Below, one piece after another: positions 17,996 to 26,642 of a stretch of DNA of 64,000 nucleotides. The stretch is from DASUPK01 sp963801055 (GTDB taxonomy: Bacteria; Actinomycetota; Thermoleophilia; Solirubrobacterales; 70-9), in assembly GCA_963801055.1 (NCBI GenBank), contig CAWDDE010000009.1:1-64000 (forward strand), given 5' to 3'. A program made the position numbers and the translations under genes. Position 1 is the first letter of the stretch. Each line of letters begins with the position of its first letter. The notes beneath the pieces were generated by a model that ran no database searches, had not been told where the DNA came from, and saw nothing but the letters and a program-made list of their open reading frames with translations.

Positions 17996-18004
17996 TGTGC
18001 TAAC
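17987..18004. promoter_or_regulatory. Probable ArsR operator over the ArsR start codon
   Basis: GTTAGC (17987-17992) and GCTAAC (17999-18004) are perfect complements around CATTGT, which contains the ArsR start codon on the minus strand. An AT-rich TATATATT (about 18005-18012) abuts it and can serve as a -10 box in either direction. Binding here would shut off both the ArsR operon and the divergent DUF899 gene at 18050. Confidence 0.55.
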
Positions 18005-18049
18005 TATATATTCTGCAATGACGTCGACCTGAACTAGAGGAGGGACGCA

Positions 18050-18790
18050 ATGCCCGAGCACACAGTCGGAACCCAGGAGGAATGGCAAGCGCAGCGTGAG
18101 AAGCTGCTGGCGGAGGAGAAGGAGCTCACCCACAAGGGCGACGAGCTCACCAAGAAGCGCCAGGAGCTCCCCTGGGTGCCCGTCGAGAAGGACTACAGCT
18201 TCGAGACCACCGAGGGAACGAAGTCACTGTCGGAGCTGTTCGATGGGCGCTCGCAGCTGATGATCTACCACTTCATGTTCGGCCCGCCCTACGAGGCGGG
18301 CTGCACCGTCTGCTCGTCGATCGCGGACAACTTCAACGCAAACGCCCCGCACCTGAAGGCCGGCGACGTGAACGTGCTGCTCGTCTCGCGCGCGCCGGTC
18401 GACCGGCTCCAGGCCTACAAGGAGCGGATGGGCTGGGACAACCTGGACTGGGTCTCAACCGGTGATGAGTTCAACCGCGAGCTCGGCTTTCTGCACACGG
18501 AGGAGGAGCTGAAGCCGTTCCTGGAAAGCGGCGAGATCCCGGTGACCGTCGAGACAATGGCAGAGCGTTCCGGCACCGATGTGAAGGGATACGTCACCGA
18601 GGGCCCCGGCATGAGCGTGTATGCGCTCGACGACGGGACCGTCTACCGGACCTACGTGACGACCGCGCGCGGTCTCGAGGGGCCCGCGATGGCCTACTAC
18701 ACCCTTCTCGACCGGACCCCGAGAGGCCGCCACGAGGGCGCCGACGAGCCCATCTGGATTCGCCGGCACGACGAGTACGAGGCTGCCTAG
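18050..18790 (+). CDS. DUF899 family thioredoxin-like protein
   Basis: A 246-residue DUF899 protein: helical start (TQEEWQAQREKLLAEEKEL), LPWVPVEKDYSFETTEG, thioredoxin-like LMIYHFMFGP and the cysteine pair AGCTVCSSIADNFN, then VSRAPVDRLQAYKERMGW and DRTPRGRHE near the end. It is closer to the common DUF899 form than the paralogue at 16481. A strong ribosome-binding site (GAGGAGGG) precedes ATG 18050. It is divergent from the ArsR operon across the shared operator and converges with pgl. Biochemical role unknown. Confidence 0.87.
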   Translation: MPEHTVGTQEEWQAQREKLLAEEKELTHKGDELTKKRQELPWVPVEKDYSFETTEGTKSLSELFDGRSQLMIYHFMFGPPYEAGCTVCSSIADNFNANAPHLKAGDVNVLLVSRAPVDRLQAYKERMGWDNLDWVSTGDEFNRELGFLHTEEELKPFLESGEIPVTVETMAERSGTDVKGYVTEGPGMSVYALDDGTVYRTYVTTARGLEGPAMAYYTLLDRTPRGRHEGADEPIWIRRHDEYEAA

Positions 18791-19468
18791 GCCTCCGGCG
18801 CGGCGGCTCGGTCGGCGAGGATCAGCGAGTCCCCGCCGGGCTCGCACCCGGCCCGAGGGAATCGAGGGATCCGTGGCGAGCAGCTTGCTGAGCGCGTCGA
18901 CGCTTCTCCTCGCCGGTGACCACCCAGAGCAGCCTGCGGGTGCGGTGGAGCTCCGGGTAGGTGAGCGTCATCCGGCGGACCCCTCGTACTCGCCCGGCCG
19001 TCACGGCGACCCGCTTGTCCGTCACCTCGAGGACCGGGTCGTCCGGGCACCAGCGAGGCGGTGTGGCCGTCGGGGCCGAGCCCCAGGTGCGCAAGGTCGA
19101 TGGCCTCGGGCAGCGAGGCCGCGTAGCGGTCGGCGGCGGCCTCGAGGTCGTCGTCGGTGACCGGCATCGGGCGGATGCTGCCCTGGGCGCCGATCGAGAG
19201 GCTCTCCACCAGGTGGGTCAGGTTGCGCTCGTCGGATCCCGCCGGAGCCACGCGCTCGTCCACCTGGAAGATCTCGATCTCCCGTCCAGTCGAGCTCGAA
19301 CTCCTCGAGCTGGGAGAACATCGGCCACGGATCGCGGCCACCGCTCACCGCGAGCGCGCCGCGGCCGCGCTCGGAGACGGCCATCCTGGCGCCCTCGACG
19401 ATCACTTCGGCACCGCGCTTGTGGACGGCTTCGGGGTCGTCCAGGACCTCGAGCCTGTGCTCGGTCAT
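18787..19468 (-). CDS. pgl: 6-phosphogluconolactonase, four frameshifts
   Basis: Hydrolyses 6-phosphogluconolactone between zwf and gnd. From ATG 19468 the frames join as MTEHRLEVLDDPEAV ... ALAVSGGRDPWPMF ... EEFELDW, then EIEIFQVDERVAP, then LAHLGLGPDGHTASLVP, then DDPVLEVTDKRVAVTAGRVRG ... LLWVVTGEEK, then VDALSKLLATDPSIPSGRV, then EPGGDSLILADRAAAP. SGGRDP, FQVDERV and GLGPDGHTAS are the family signatures. Single extra bases near 19287, 19050, 18905 and 18847 explain all shifts, and 682 bp equals 226 codons plus four bases. ATG overlaps the expected gnd stop (ATGA). Confidence 0.8.
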
Positions 19469-20485
19469 TCCTCTCTTTTCCTCGTGCCCGCCGAACTGGA
19501 AGCGCAGCGCGGAGAGCACGCGGTTTGCGAAATCGTCGAGGTCGCGGGAGGCGAAGCGCTCATATAGGGCGGTCGTCAGCACCCCGGCGGGCACGCCCTC
19601 CTCGATCGCCGCGATCGAGGTCCAGCGTCCCTCGCCGGAGTCGGAGACCCGGCCCTCGAAGTCGGAGAGGTCGCCCGACTTCTGAAGCGACGCGGCGGTC
19701 AGGTCGAGCAGCCATGAGCCGATCACGCTGCCGCGCCGCCAGACCTCGGCGATCTCGGGGATGTCGAGGTCGTACTGGTAGTACTCGGGGTGCTCGAGCG
19801 GGGCGGTCTCCGCATCGGCCTCCCGTTTCACCTTGCCGGCGTTGGCGTTCTTGAGGATGTTGAGCCCCTCGGCGTAGGCGGCCATGACGCCGTACTCGAT
19901 CCCGTTGTGGATCATCTTCACGAAGTGGCCGGCTCCGCTCGGGCCGCAATGCAAATAGCCGTTCTCGGCCGTGCTCGGTTCGCCGCTGCGGCCCGGGGTC
20001 CGCTCCGCGGCGTCCACGCCAGGGGCGGCCGAGGCGAAGATCGGGTCGAGGCGCTCGACCGCGGCATCCGGCCCGCCGATCATCAGGCAGTACCCGCGCC
20101 TGAGCCCGAAGACGCCGCCGCTGGTGCCGCAGTCGATGTAGTCGATGCCTCGCTCCGCCAGCTCGGCGGAGCGCCGGATGTCGTCGCGGTAGTAGGAGTT
20201 GCCGCCGTCGATGATCGCGTCGCCCGACTCGAGCACGTCGGCGACGTCGTGGACCACCTGCTCGGTGATCTGGCCGGCCGGCACCATCACCCAGACCGCC
20301 CGCGGAGCATCAAGCTTCTCCGTCAGCTCCTGCAGCGAGAAGGTCGGGACCGCACCCTCGCCGGCCAGCTGGTTGGTCGGCTCCGGGGTGCGGTTGTAGA
20401 CGACACAGTCGTGGCCGTCCCGCATCAGCCGCCGGACGATGTTCGCTCCCATCCTGCCGAGGCCGACCATTCCCAGCTGCGCCAT
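19465..20485 (-). CDS. gnd: 6-phosphogluconate dehydrogenase, decarboxylating, NAD-type
   Basis: Oxidatively decarboxylates 6-phosphogluconate to ribulose 5-phosphate. Short form (about 340 residues; YqeC/GntZ-like) rather than the ~470-residue form. Motifs: LGMVGLGRMGANIVRRL, IDGGNSYYRDDI, GYCLMIGG and GPSGAGHFVKMIHNGIEYG with the catalytic Lys and Asn. An ATG also occurs at 20494, but TAGGAT lies 7 bases before the ATG at 20485, which gives the usual N-terminus MAQLGMVG. Near 19487 an extra A in AAAA removes the stop and fuses the frame to pgl; without it the protein ends HEEREE at TGA 19467-19465. Probably coupled to pgl. Confidence 0.88.
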
Positions 20486-20492
20486 GGTGGCC

Positions 20493-20515
20493 ATCCTATG
20501 CCGGTCCGCTAGGTT
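20493..20515. promoter_or_regulatory. Divergent leaderless promoters of gnd and zwf
   Basis: On the minus strand TAGGAT (20498-20493) stands 7 bases before the gnd ATG at 20485. On the plus strand TAGGTT (20510-20515) stands 6 bases before the zwf GTG at 20522. The pair would fire zwf and gnd-pgl together, giving the complete oxidative pentose phosphate branch. Confidence 0.45.
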
Positions 20516-20521
20516 GCGGTC

Positions 20522-21995
20522 GTGGCCCAGACGAATTCAGGCCCGCCGGCCGGCACTCACGGCGATGCCCTGGTGATCTTCGGGATCACCGGCGACCTGG
20601 CGAAGAAGATGACTTTGAAGGCCCTGTACGACCTGTGCGAGAACGGCACGCTCAAGGTGCCCGTGATCGGCGTCGGGCGCACCGATTGGAGCGACGATGA
20701 CCTGCGGCAGCACGCGCGCGAGGCCATCGAGGCCCGGATCGAGGCGAGACAACGGGGCGGGATCGACGAGGACGTATTCAAGAAGTTCGCCGACTCTCTG
20801 AGTTACGTGCAGGGGGACTACATGGACAAGGCCACCTACGAGCGGCTGAAGAAGGCGCTCTCCCCGGCGAAGCACCCGGTCTTTTACCTTGAGATCCCGC
20901 CCTCGCTCTTCGCCGGAGTGATCCAGGGCCTCGGCAGCGCGGGTCTGACGAAGGGCGCCCGGGTGGTGATCGAGAAACCGTTCGGACACGACCTCCAGTC
21001 TGCGATCGAACTCAACGACCAGATCCACCAGGTCCTTGACGAGGATCAGATCTACCGAATCGACCACTTCCTCGGCAAGGAGCCGGTGCAGGACATCACC
21101 TACCTGCGCTTCGCCAACTCCGTATTCGAGCCGATCTGGAACCGCCGCTACGTCGAGTCGGTCCAGATCACGATGGCGGAGGACTTCGGAGTCGACGACC
21201 GCGGCAGCTTCTACGACTCCGTCGGCGCCCTGCGCGACGTCGTCCAAAACCACATCCTGCAGACGCTCGCGCTGGTCGCCATGGAGCCTCCCTCGGCGGG
21301 CGCCGAACACCGATGCGATCCGCGACGCGAAGCTCGACCTCTTCAGGGCGATCCCCGACGCAAACCCGAACCGCTACGTGCGCGGCCAGTACGAGGGCTA
21401 CCGCGAGATCGAGGGGGTGGATCCAAACTCCACCACGGAGACGTTCGCGGCCCTCCGGCTGGACATTCAGAACTGGCGCTGGTTCGGGGTCCCATTCTTC
21501 ATCCGCGCCGGCAAGCAGCTGGCGGAGAAGGTCACCGAGGTGCGCGTGGTGCTCCAGAGCCCTCCGCAAATCGGGATCGGCGGGGGCCCGATCCCGAAGA
21601 CGGACGAGATCGTCCTCCGCATCGATCCCGACCCCGGGGCCTTCTTTCTGCTCGAGGCCAAACAGCCGGGGCAGGACGACGCTGCGGCGGGTGCACCTCG
21701 ACCTGCTCTTCAAGGAGCAGTTCGGCGACCAGCCCGGGCCCTATGAGCGGCTTCTCGCCGACGCGCTCGCCGGCAACCAGCAGCGCTTCGCCCGCGAGGA
21801 CATGCGTGCTGCGAGACGTGGAGGATCGTGCAGCCACTGCTCGACAACCCCTGCCAGCTCGAGTATTACCGGCGAGGGACCTGGGGCCCGGAGGGAGCCT
21901 CGAACCTGCTGCATGGGTACGGCGGCTGGCGCAGGCCCTGGCTCCCGGATGATGCGAGGGTGCGCCGAGGCAAGGCCGAAGCGCAACCCGCTTGA
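20522..21995 (+). CDS. zwf: Glucose-6-phosphate dehydrogenase, three frameshifts
   Basis: Oxidises glucose 6-phosphate to the lactone with NADP. GTG 20522 leads to LVIFGITGDLAKKM (coenzyme site), VVIEKPFGHDL and RIDHFLGKEPVQD with the catalytic His/Lys region. Extra bases near 21302 (continuing NTDAIRDAKLDLFRAI) and near 21684 (continuing LRRVHLDLLFKEQFG), and one missing base near 21810 (continuing WRIVQPLLDNPCQLEYY, GTWGPEGASNLL), restore a ~490-residue protein ending at TGA 21993-21995. The net +1 matches the length. The last ~14 codons are formed by a hairpin repeat. A second zwf begins at the left window edge. Confidence 0.87.
21951..21990. repeat. Hairpin repeat, copy 1 (inside the 3' end of zwf)
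   Basis: A 40-base element starting GATGCGAGGGTGC and ending GCAACCCG. The outer arms pair as GGGTGCGC with GCGCAACCC (one bulged A). A second copy lies at 22041-22081 with the same ends but a different inner stem. In copy 1 the element supplies the last codons of zwf. Confidence 0.55.
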
Positions 21996-22040
21996 TAGTC
22001 GGGCGGTCGGCGCGGGTTGAGGGCGGCCGTCGGCTAGGGT

Positions 22041-22081
22041 GATGCGAGGGTGCTCCGCAGGCGGAGCCGAGGAGCAACCCG
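22041..22081. repeat. Hairpin repeat, copy 2 (ppiB leader)
   Basis: A 41-base element with the same ends as copy 1. Outer arms pair GGGTGCTCC with GGAGCAACCC; in addition GCTCCGC (22052-22058) and GCGGAGC (22061-22067) form an alternative perfect 7-bp stem. It ends 8 bases before the ppiB ATG. A TAGGGT at 22035-22040 could be the -10 box, which would put the whole element in the ppiB 5' leader. Confidence 0.55.
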
Positions 22082-22089
22082 TTCAGTTC

Positions 22090-22548
22090 ATGTCAGAGGC
22101 CACCCTCCACACCAACGCCGGCCCGATCACCGTCAGCTTCTTCGACGAGGACGCGCCGAAGACCGTCGAGAACTTTCGCAAGCTCGCGGGCGACGGCTTC
22201 TACGACGGATTGATCTTCCACCGGGTGATCAAGGACTTCATGATCCAGGGCGGCGATCCCGAGGGGACCGGGACGGGCGGCCCGGGCTACACCTTCGACG
22301 ACGAGTTCAACGACCACAAGGTCGTCCGCGGAGCCCTGGCGATGGCGAACGCCGGGCCCAACACCAACGGCTCGCAGTTCTTCATCGTCACCACCGACGC
22401 CGCGCCCTGGCTGGATGGCAAGCACACCGTCTTCGGCGAGGTCACGGAGGGGATGGATGCGGTCGACGCGATCGAGGGCACCGAGACCGGACCCGGCGAC
22501 CGCCCCAGCGATCCGCAGGTGATCGAGCGCGTCGAGCTGGGCGATTAG
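22090..22548 (+). CDS. ppiB: Peptidyl-prolyl cis-trans isomerase, cyclophilin type
   Basis: A 152-residue single-domain cyclophilin without a signal peptide, so cytoplasmic. Hallmarks: KTVENFRKLAGDGFYDGLIFHRVIKDFMIQGGDP (the catalytic Arg is in FHRV), GALAMANAGPNTNGSQFFI and WLDGKHTVFGEVTEGMDAV. It catalyses proline isomerisation in folding proteins. ATG 22090 is preferred over an in-frame upstream GTG because the upstream part is the hairpin repeat. No frameshift. Stands alone between zwf and an SDR gene. Confidence 0.94.
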   Translation: MSEATLHTNAGPITVSFFDEDAPKTVENFRKLAGDGFYDGLIFHRVIKDFMIQGGDPEGTGTGGPGYTFDDEFNDHKVVRGALAMANAGPNTNGSQFFIVTTDAAPWLDGKHTVFGEVTEGMDAVDAIEGTETGPGDRPSDPQVIERVELGD

Positions 22549-22579
22549 GCGAGGGGCACGCGCGGGGAAGCCAGCTGAC

Positions 22580-23404
22580 GTGGCCGACGAGCGGACGATC
22601 GTGATCACCGGGGCGACGGACGGCCTCGGCAAGGGGCTCGCGACCGAGCTCGCCCCGAGCGGCGCCCGCCTCATCCTCCACGGCCGCAACGAGGAGAAGG
22701 GTCAGGCGCTGCTCGAGGAGCTGCTAGGGCCCGCGGGCCGACCGGCGAACTGGAGTGGCGGCGGGCGGACTTCTCCTCGCTGGACGAGGTGCGGCGAGCT
22801 GGCCGACTCGCTGAGCTCGAGGAGGCGGATCGACGTCCTCGTCAACAACGCCGGGATCGGGACCGCCAGCGGCCCGTGAGGAGAGCGCGGACGGCTACGA
22901 GCTCGACCTTCCGGTCAACTACCTCGCACCCGTTCCTGCTCACCCGACGCCTGCTGCCGCTGATCGAGCGCTCGGCCCCGTCGCGGATCGTCAACGTGAG
23001 CTCGGCCGGCCAGGCTCCGATCGACTTCGAGGACGTGATGCTCGAGCGCAACTACAGCGGTGTTCAGGCCTACTGCCAGAGCAAGCTCGCCCTGGTCATG
23101 CTCACCTTCGACCTCGCCGAGGAGCTCGAGGGCAGCGGCGTCACGGCCAACTGCCTGCACCCCGGGACCTACCTGCCGACCAACATGGTCCACGACGTCC
23201 GGGATCGAGCCCGTGACCCCATTGGAGGACGGGATCGCAGCGACCATGCGCCTGATCTCCTCCCCCGAGGTGGAGGGCGTCAACGGCCACTACTTCGACG
23301 GGACGAGCGAGTCGGCGCCGCATCCGCAGGCCGAGGACCCCGAGGCCAGCCGGCAGCTGCGCGAGCTCTCCGCCGAGCTCACCGGGATCCAGGCCGCGGC
23401 GTGA
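22580..23404 (+). CDS. Short-chain dehydrogenase/reductase, several frameshifts
   Basis: An SDR Rossmann protein of about 270 residues spread over all three frames. Motifs in order: IVITGATDGLGKGLA (coenzyme turn), WRRADFSSLDEVR (acidic coenzyme-choosing region), IDVLVNNAGIGTASG, VNYLAPFLLTRRLLP, IVNVSSAGQAP (catalytic Ser), then Y and K in QAYCQSKLALVM, and CLHPGTYLPTNM. Shifts lie near 22745, 22795, 22877, 22930 and 23195. The large helix-loop after the Ser and HPG motif resembles retinol-dehydrogenase/WWOX-like SDRs. Start GTG 22580. Substrate unknown. Confidence 0.75.
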
Positions 23405-23444
23405 TTCGCGTAGCCCCCGGACGCGAAGCGGAGGAGGCGAAGCG

Positions 23445-23748
23445 ATGATGATGGGCCTCGGCGACAAGCTCCGCGATCTCTTCGGGGTCGGCGACGGTTC
23501 GCTCCATCCCGACGGACTCGCCGAGCTCCACGTCGGCGACGCGAGCTACGACGATTGGGACGTGGTGCGCGACTTCGAGGAGCTTGGAGACGGCCCGCGC
23601 CTGGCGCCAGCAGCTCACCGATGCCGGCCTGGAGGCCGTGATCACCTCGGATCACCCGCTCAACGAGTATGGCCGCGGCGACATCGCCCTTCGCGTGCCG
23701 CCGGGCCGCTGGAGCGAGGCGAACGAGCTGCTCGACGAGCCTCTCTAG
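23445..23748 (+). CDS. DUF2007-like small protein, one frameshift
   Basis: From ATG 23445 the frame reads MMMGLGDKLRDLFG ... ASYDDWDVVRDFEEL; removing an extra T near 23584 continues TARAWRQQLTDAGLEAVITSDHP ... GDIALRVPPGRWSEANELLDEPL to TAG 23746-23748. Length 304 bp fits 100 residues plus one base. The plan (protect a value across two elements, LTDAGLEAVI, then a ferredoxin-like VPPGRWSEANELL) resembles the DUF2007 putative signal-transducing family, but this is a weak resemblance from memory. Function unknown. It follows the SDR by 40 bp and converges with the RDD gene, sharing bases of the two stop codons. Confidence 0.5.
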
Positions 23749-24665
23749 GCCAGGTCCTTGTCCAGCTCCGGGTCCGCGTAACAGACGACCGTGTGGGCGC
23801 GGCGGTCCGGCCAGCCGCGCCTCTCGCGGTCGAAGAGGACGCCCCAGAAGCCGAGCAGCAAGGGCAGAGCCGAGATCGGCAGCCAGATCACGCGCCGCAA
23901 TGCCTGGCCCGGCCTGACGGGCTGCCCGTCCTCGGAGAGCATCCGGATGGCGACGAAGGACATCCCGGGCGTCCGCCCGGCGCCGGACCAGAAGATCACC
24001 AGGTAGGCGATCGCAATCAGGGACCACGCGGTGAAGCCGAGCGCGATCACCGCGGTCCCTGCGTGCTGATCCCCCGACTGGAAAATCGAAATCAGGAACG
24101 CGATCGCCGCCGTGATCAGTAGGAGGGAGCCGTAGACGACGCCAGCATCGATGCCGAGCGCGAGCAGCCTGCTGAACGCGCCGGCGTAGATCGGGCGGCG
24201 CTCCCGCATCGGCCGGCGGAGCATGCGTCGGGCCACCCGCTCGAGGACGGTGTCGATTCGTCTAGCCGCGCTCCTCACCCCGCGCCGCAGGTCCTCGACC
24301 ATGCCGATCCCCTGTTTGGCGATCGCGGCCCGGACCTCGGGCGCGTCGGCGACCCGCTCGACGAGCTTCTGCGCCTCGTCGCTCTCCAGGACCTTGTCCC
24401 AGACGCGCTTCGTCGTCTCGTTGTCCAGGAACCTCTCGGTGGCCTTCGCGGCGGTCTCGCTGTCGAGGGCGCGATCGACGCCGCGATCCACGGCTCGATC
24501 GAGGCCCAATCGCCTCGCCACGCCGCGTGCGCCGCTGAAACCGGCGCGGGCCGCCGACTCGAGCAGCGAGCCGACGGTGCCGTTGGAGGGCGGATCCACT
24601 CGCGGTGAGGGGTCCGGACGCTCCTCCGGGGTGTCCGACTCCGATGCGGGGGGTCGTGCCGCCAT
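23745..24665 (-). CDS. RDD-family integral membrane protein
   Basis: About 306 residues. A charged N-terminal half (1-165) has no membrane segments and includes repeats such as RAVDRGVDRALDSETAAKATERFL. The C-terminal half is an RDD domain: YAGAFSRLLALGIDAGVVYGS opens it with the Arg and Asp that name the family, followed by hydrophobic helices LLLITAAIAFLISIF, IALGFTAWSLIAIAYLVIFW and GRTPGMSFVAIRML. ATG 24665 is preferred over a TTG 12 bases upstream. RDD proteins are small transporters or unknown membrane proteins. Divergent from gad with overlapping start regions. Confidence 0.78.
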   Translation of the reverse strand: MAARPPASESDTPEERPDPSPRVDPPSNGTVGSLLESAARAGFSGARGVARRLGLDRAVDRGVDRALDSETAAKATERFLDNETTKRVWDKVLESDEAQKLVERVADAPEVRAAIAKQGIGMVEDLRRGVRSAARRIDTVLERVARRMLRRPMRERRPIYAGAFSRLLALGIDAGVVYGSLLLITAAIAFLISIFQSGDQHAGTAVIALGFTAWSLIAIAYLVIFWSGAGRTPGMSFVAIRMLSEDGQPVRPGQALRRVIWLPISALPLLLGFWGVLFDRERRGWPDRRAHTVVCYADPELDKDLA

Positions 24666-24699
24666 GCCTGTGAACAAGCCTCAGAGTAGTGTCCGCTCC

Positions 24700-26075
24700 G
24701 TGGCGTCGAGGGAGAAGGATCTCAGCGAGCGCATGATGCTCCGGCGCGCGCGCTTCATCGGCGAGCCGGCACCTGACCACAAGCTCCCTGACGACCCGAT
24801 GGATCCGGTCGACGCGAAGTACCTGATCGAGGAGGAGCTGTTCCTGGACGGCGACCCCGAGCGGAACCTCGCCACCTTCGTCACCACCTGGATGGGCCCG
24901 GACGTCACGGAGCTGATCGGCCAGAACCTCTACCGGAACTTCATCGACCACGCCGAGTACCCGCAGACGGCGGAGATCGAGCAGCGCTGCATCAGGATGC
25001 TCGCCGACCTCTTCCAAGCCCCCGGCGAGACGATGGGCGCTCGCACCCAGGGCTCCTCCGAGGCGATCATGCTCGGCGCTCTGGCGATGAAGTGGAAGTG
25101 GCGGGGTCGCCGAGAAGCGGCGAAGGAGGACACGAGCAAGCCCAACCTGATCTTCGGCGGCGACGTCCACGTCGTCTGGGAGAAGTTCTGCCGCTACTTC
25201 GACGTCGAGCCCCGGATCGTGCCGCTGCAGGACGACAAGATCGTGATCGGGCCGGAGGACGTCGAGCCGCACATCGACGAGAACACGATCGGCGTCGCGG
25301 CGGTCCTGGGGACCACCTTCACCGGCCACGCGGATGACATCGTCGGCATCAATGACCTGCTGGTGAAGGTCAAGAACGAGAAGGGCCTCGACATCCCGCT
25401 GCACGTGGACGGTGCCAGCGGCGGCTTCGTCTGGCCCTTCCTCTACCCGCATTCCGAGTGGGACTTCCGCCTCGAGCAGGTCGCCTCGATCAACGCCTCG
25501 GGGCACAAGTTCGGCCTCGTCTACCCCGGTATCGGCTGGCTGATCTTCCGCAGCCCGGACTCCCTGCCCGAGGACCTGATCTTCTACGAGGACTACCTGG
25601 GCAAGCGCGATGCGACCTTCACGCTCAATTTCTCGACCGGATCCGCGATGGTCCTCGCCCAGTACTTCAACTTCATCCGCTTCGGGCGCTCGGGCTACGA
25701 GCACCTGATGAAGCTGATGCAGAAGAACGCCGGGGAGCTTGCCAAGGGCATCGCGGACGTCGGGCCCTTCGAGCTGATCGGCGAGGGCGAGCAGCTGCCG
25801 CTCGTCGCCTGGAAGCTCAGCGGGGACCAGCCCTACGACGTGTTCGACGTGGCGTCACAGTTGGCCGCCGAGCGCGGCTGGATGGTCCCTGCCTACCACC
25901 TGCCGCCCAACGCGCAGGACGTGAAGCTGATGCGGGCACTGGTCAAGCTGACCCTCGGCTACTCGCAGGCCGAGAAGCTGGTCGAGGACCTCAAGACCGC
26001 CTGCGAGACGCTCGAGAAGAAGGGCGGCGTCGACGAGCACGCGCGCAAGCGCGTCCACACGTCGACCGGTTCTGA
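24700..26075 (+). CDS. gad: Glutamate decarboxylase
   Basis: PLP enzyme converting glutamate to 4-aminobutyrate with uptake of a proton. Diagnostic segments: RNFIDHAEYPQTAEIEQRC, GARTQGSSEAIMLGALAMKWKW, PLHVDGASGGFVWPF and the PLP lysine in INASGHKFGLVYPGIGW, with the C-terminal KRVHTSTG as in GadB-type enzymes. GTG 24700 has TAGTGT seven bases upstream (leaderless) and gives the usual start; an in-frame ATG at 24664 overlaps the RDD start. After VHTSTG one missing base would give F-stop (TGA 26073-26075); as written the frame runs on antisense through the lipoprotein gene. About 458 residues, normal for the family. Confidence 0.88.
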
Positions 26076-26082
26076 GCCGAAG

Positions 26083-26577
26083 CTACGCCGGCAGCCAGGT
26101 GAAGCGGATGCTCTGGCCGCCCTGGGTGCAGCTGACGAAGCGCGCGTCGGAGTGGACGTCGCGCTTCGCCGTGCAGGTGAAGCCCTCGACCGAGCAGGTG
26201 CGGTTGTAGCCCAGCGGCGACGTTCGGGTTGTCGACCGTGTTGCAGGTCTTGCCGTTCTGGTCCCAGGCCGTCGCCAGCGCGACGGCCGCCGCGCAGTCG
26301 AGCCCCGTGTACTTGAAGTCCTGGTAGGCGTCAGAGACCGTGCACGGGGCGGAGCCGCCCGTGCTCGTGGTCGTCGGCGCCGCTGCCTTCTTCTTGCCGC
26401 TCGTCGTGGTCGCCTGCGTCGTCGTCGCCTGCGTCGTGGTGGGGCGATCGGCGAGGTGGGCGATGGGATCGACACCTGGGTGGCCGTCTCGCCGCTCGGG
26501 TCCGAGCCACAGCCGGTGGGCGCGGCGAGCAGCGCGGCCGCGCTCAACATCAAGAGAAGGGATCGCCCTACCCGCAT
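26083..26577 (-). CDS. Secreted lipoprotein with Thr-rich linker, two compensating frameshifts
   Basis: From ATG 26577 the protein has a lipoprotein signal peptide (RSLLLMLSAAALLAAPTGC, lipobox Cys near residue 23), then in the next frame a threonine-rich linker (TTTQATTTQATTTSGKKK) and SAPCTVSDAYQDFKYTGLDC, then back in the first frame SPLGYNRTCSVEGFTCTAKR and a final TQGGQSIRFTWLPA. Six cysteines in the mature domain suggest disulfide bonds. Total length 495 bp, in frame overall. TACAGT stands nine bases before the ATG. No family recognised; an outer-surface protein of unknown function. Confidence 0.65.
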   Translation of the reverse strand: MRVGRSLLLMLSAAALLAAPTGCGSDPSGETATQVSIPSPTSPIAPPRRRRRRRRRPRRAARRRQRRRRPRARAAPPRARSLTPTRTSSTRGSTARRPSRWRRPGTRTARPATRSTTRTSPLGYNRTCSVEGFTCTAKRDVHSDARFVSCTQGGQSIRFTWLPA

Positions 26578-26642
26578 CGGCCCGGCACTGTAGCTAGGTC
26601 GGGGAAAGCTCTTCCGCGAGCCGCTTCGTTCCCACTTCACGG

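Noticed and set aside
26340..26597. Plus-strand hydrophobic 85-residue frame resembling a membrane peptide
   Set aside because: It is the complement of the Thr-rich linker and signal peptide of the lipoprotein gene; the valine run comes from reversed Thr codons.
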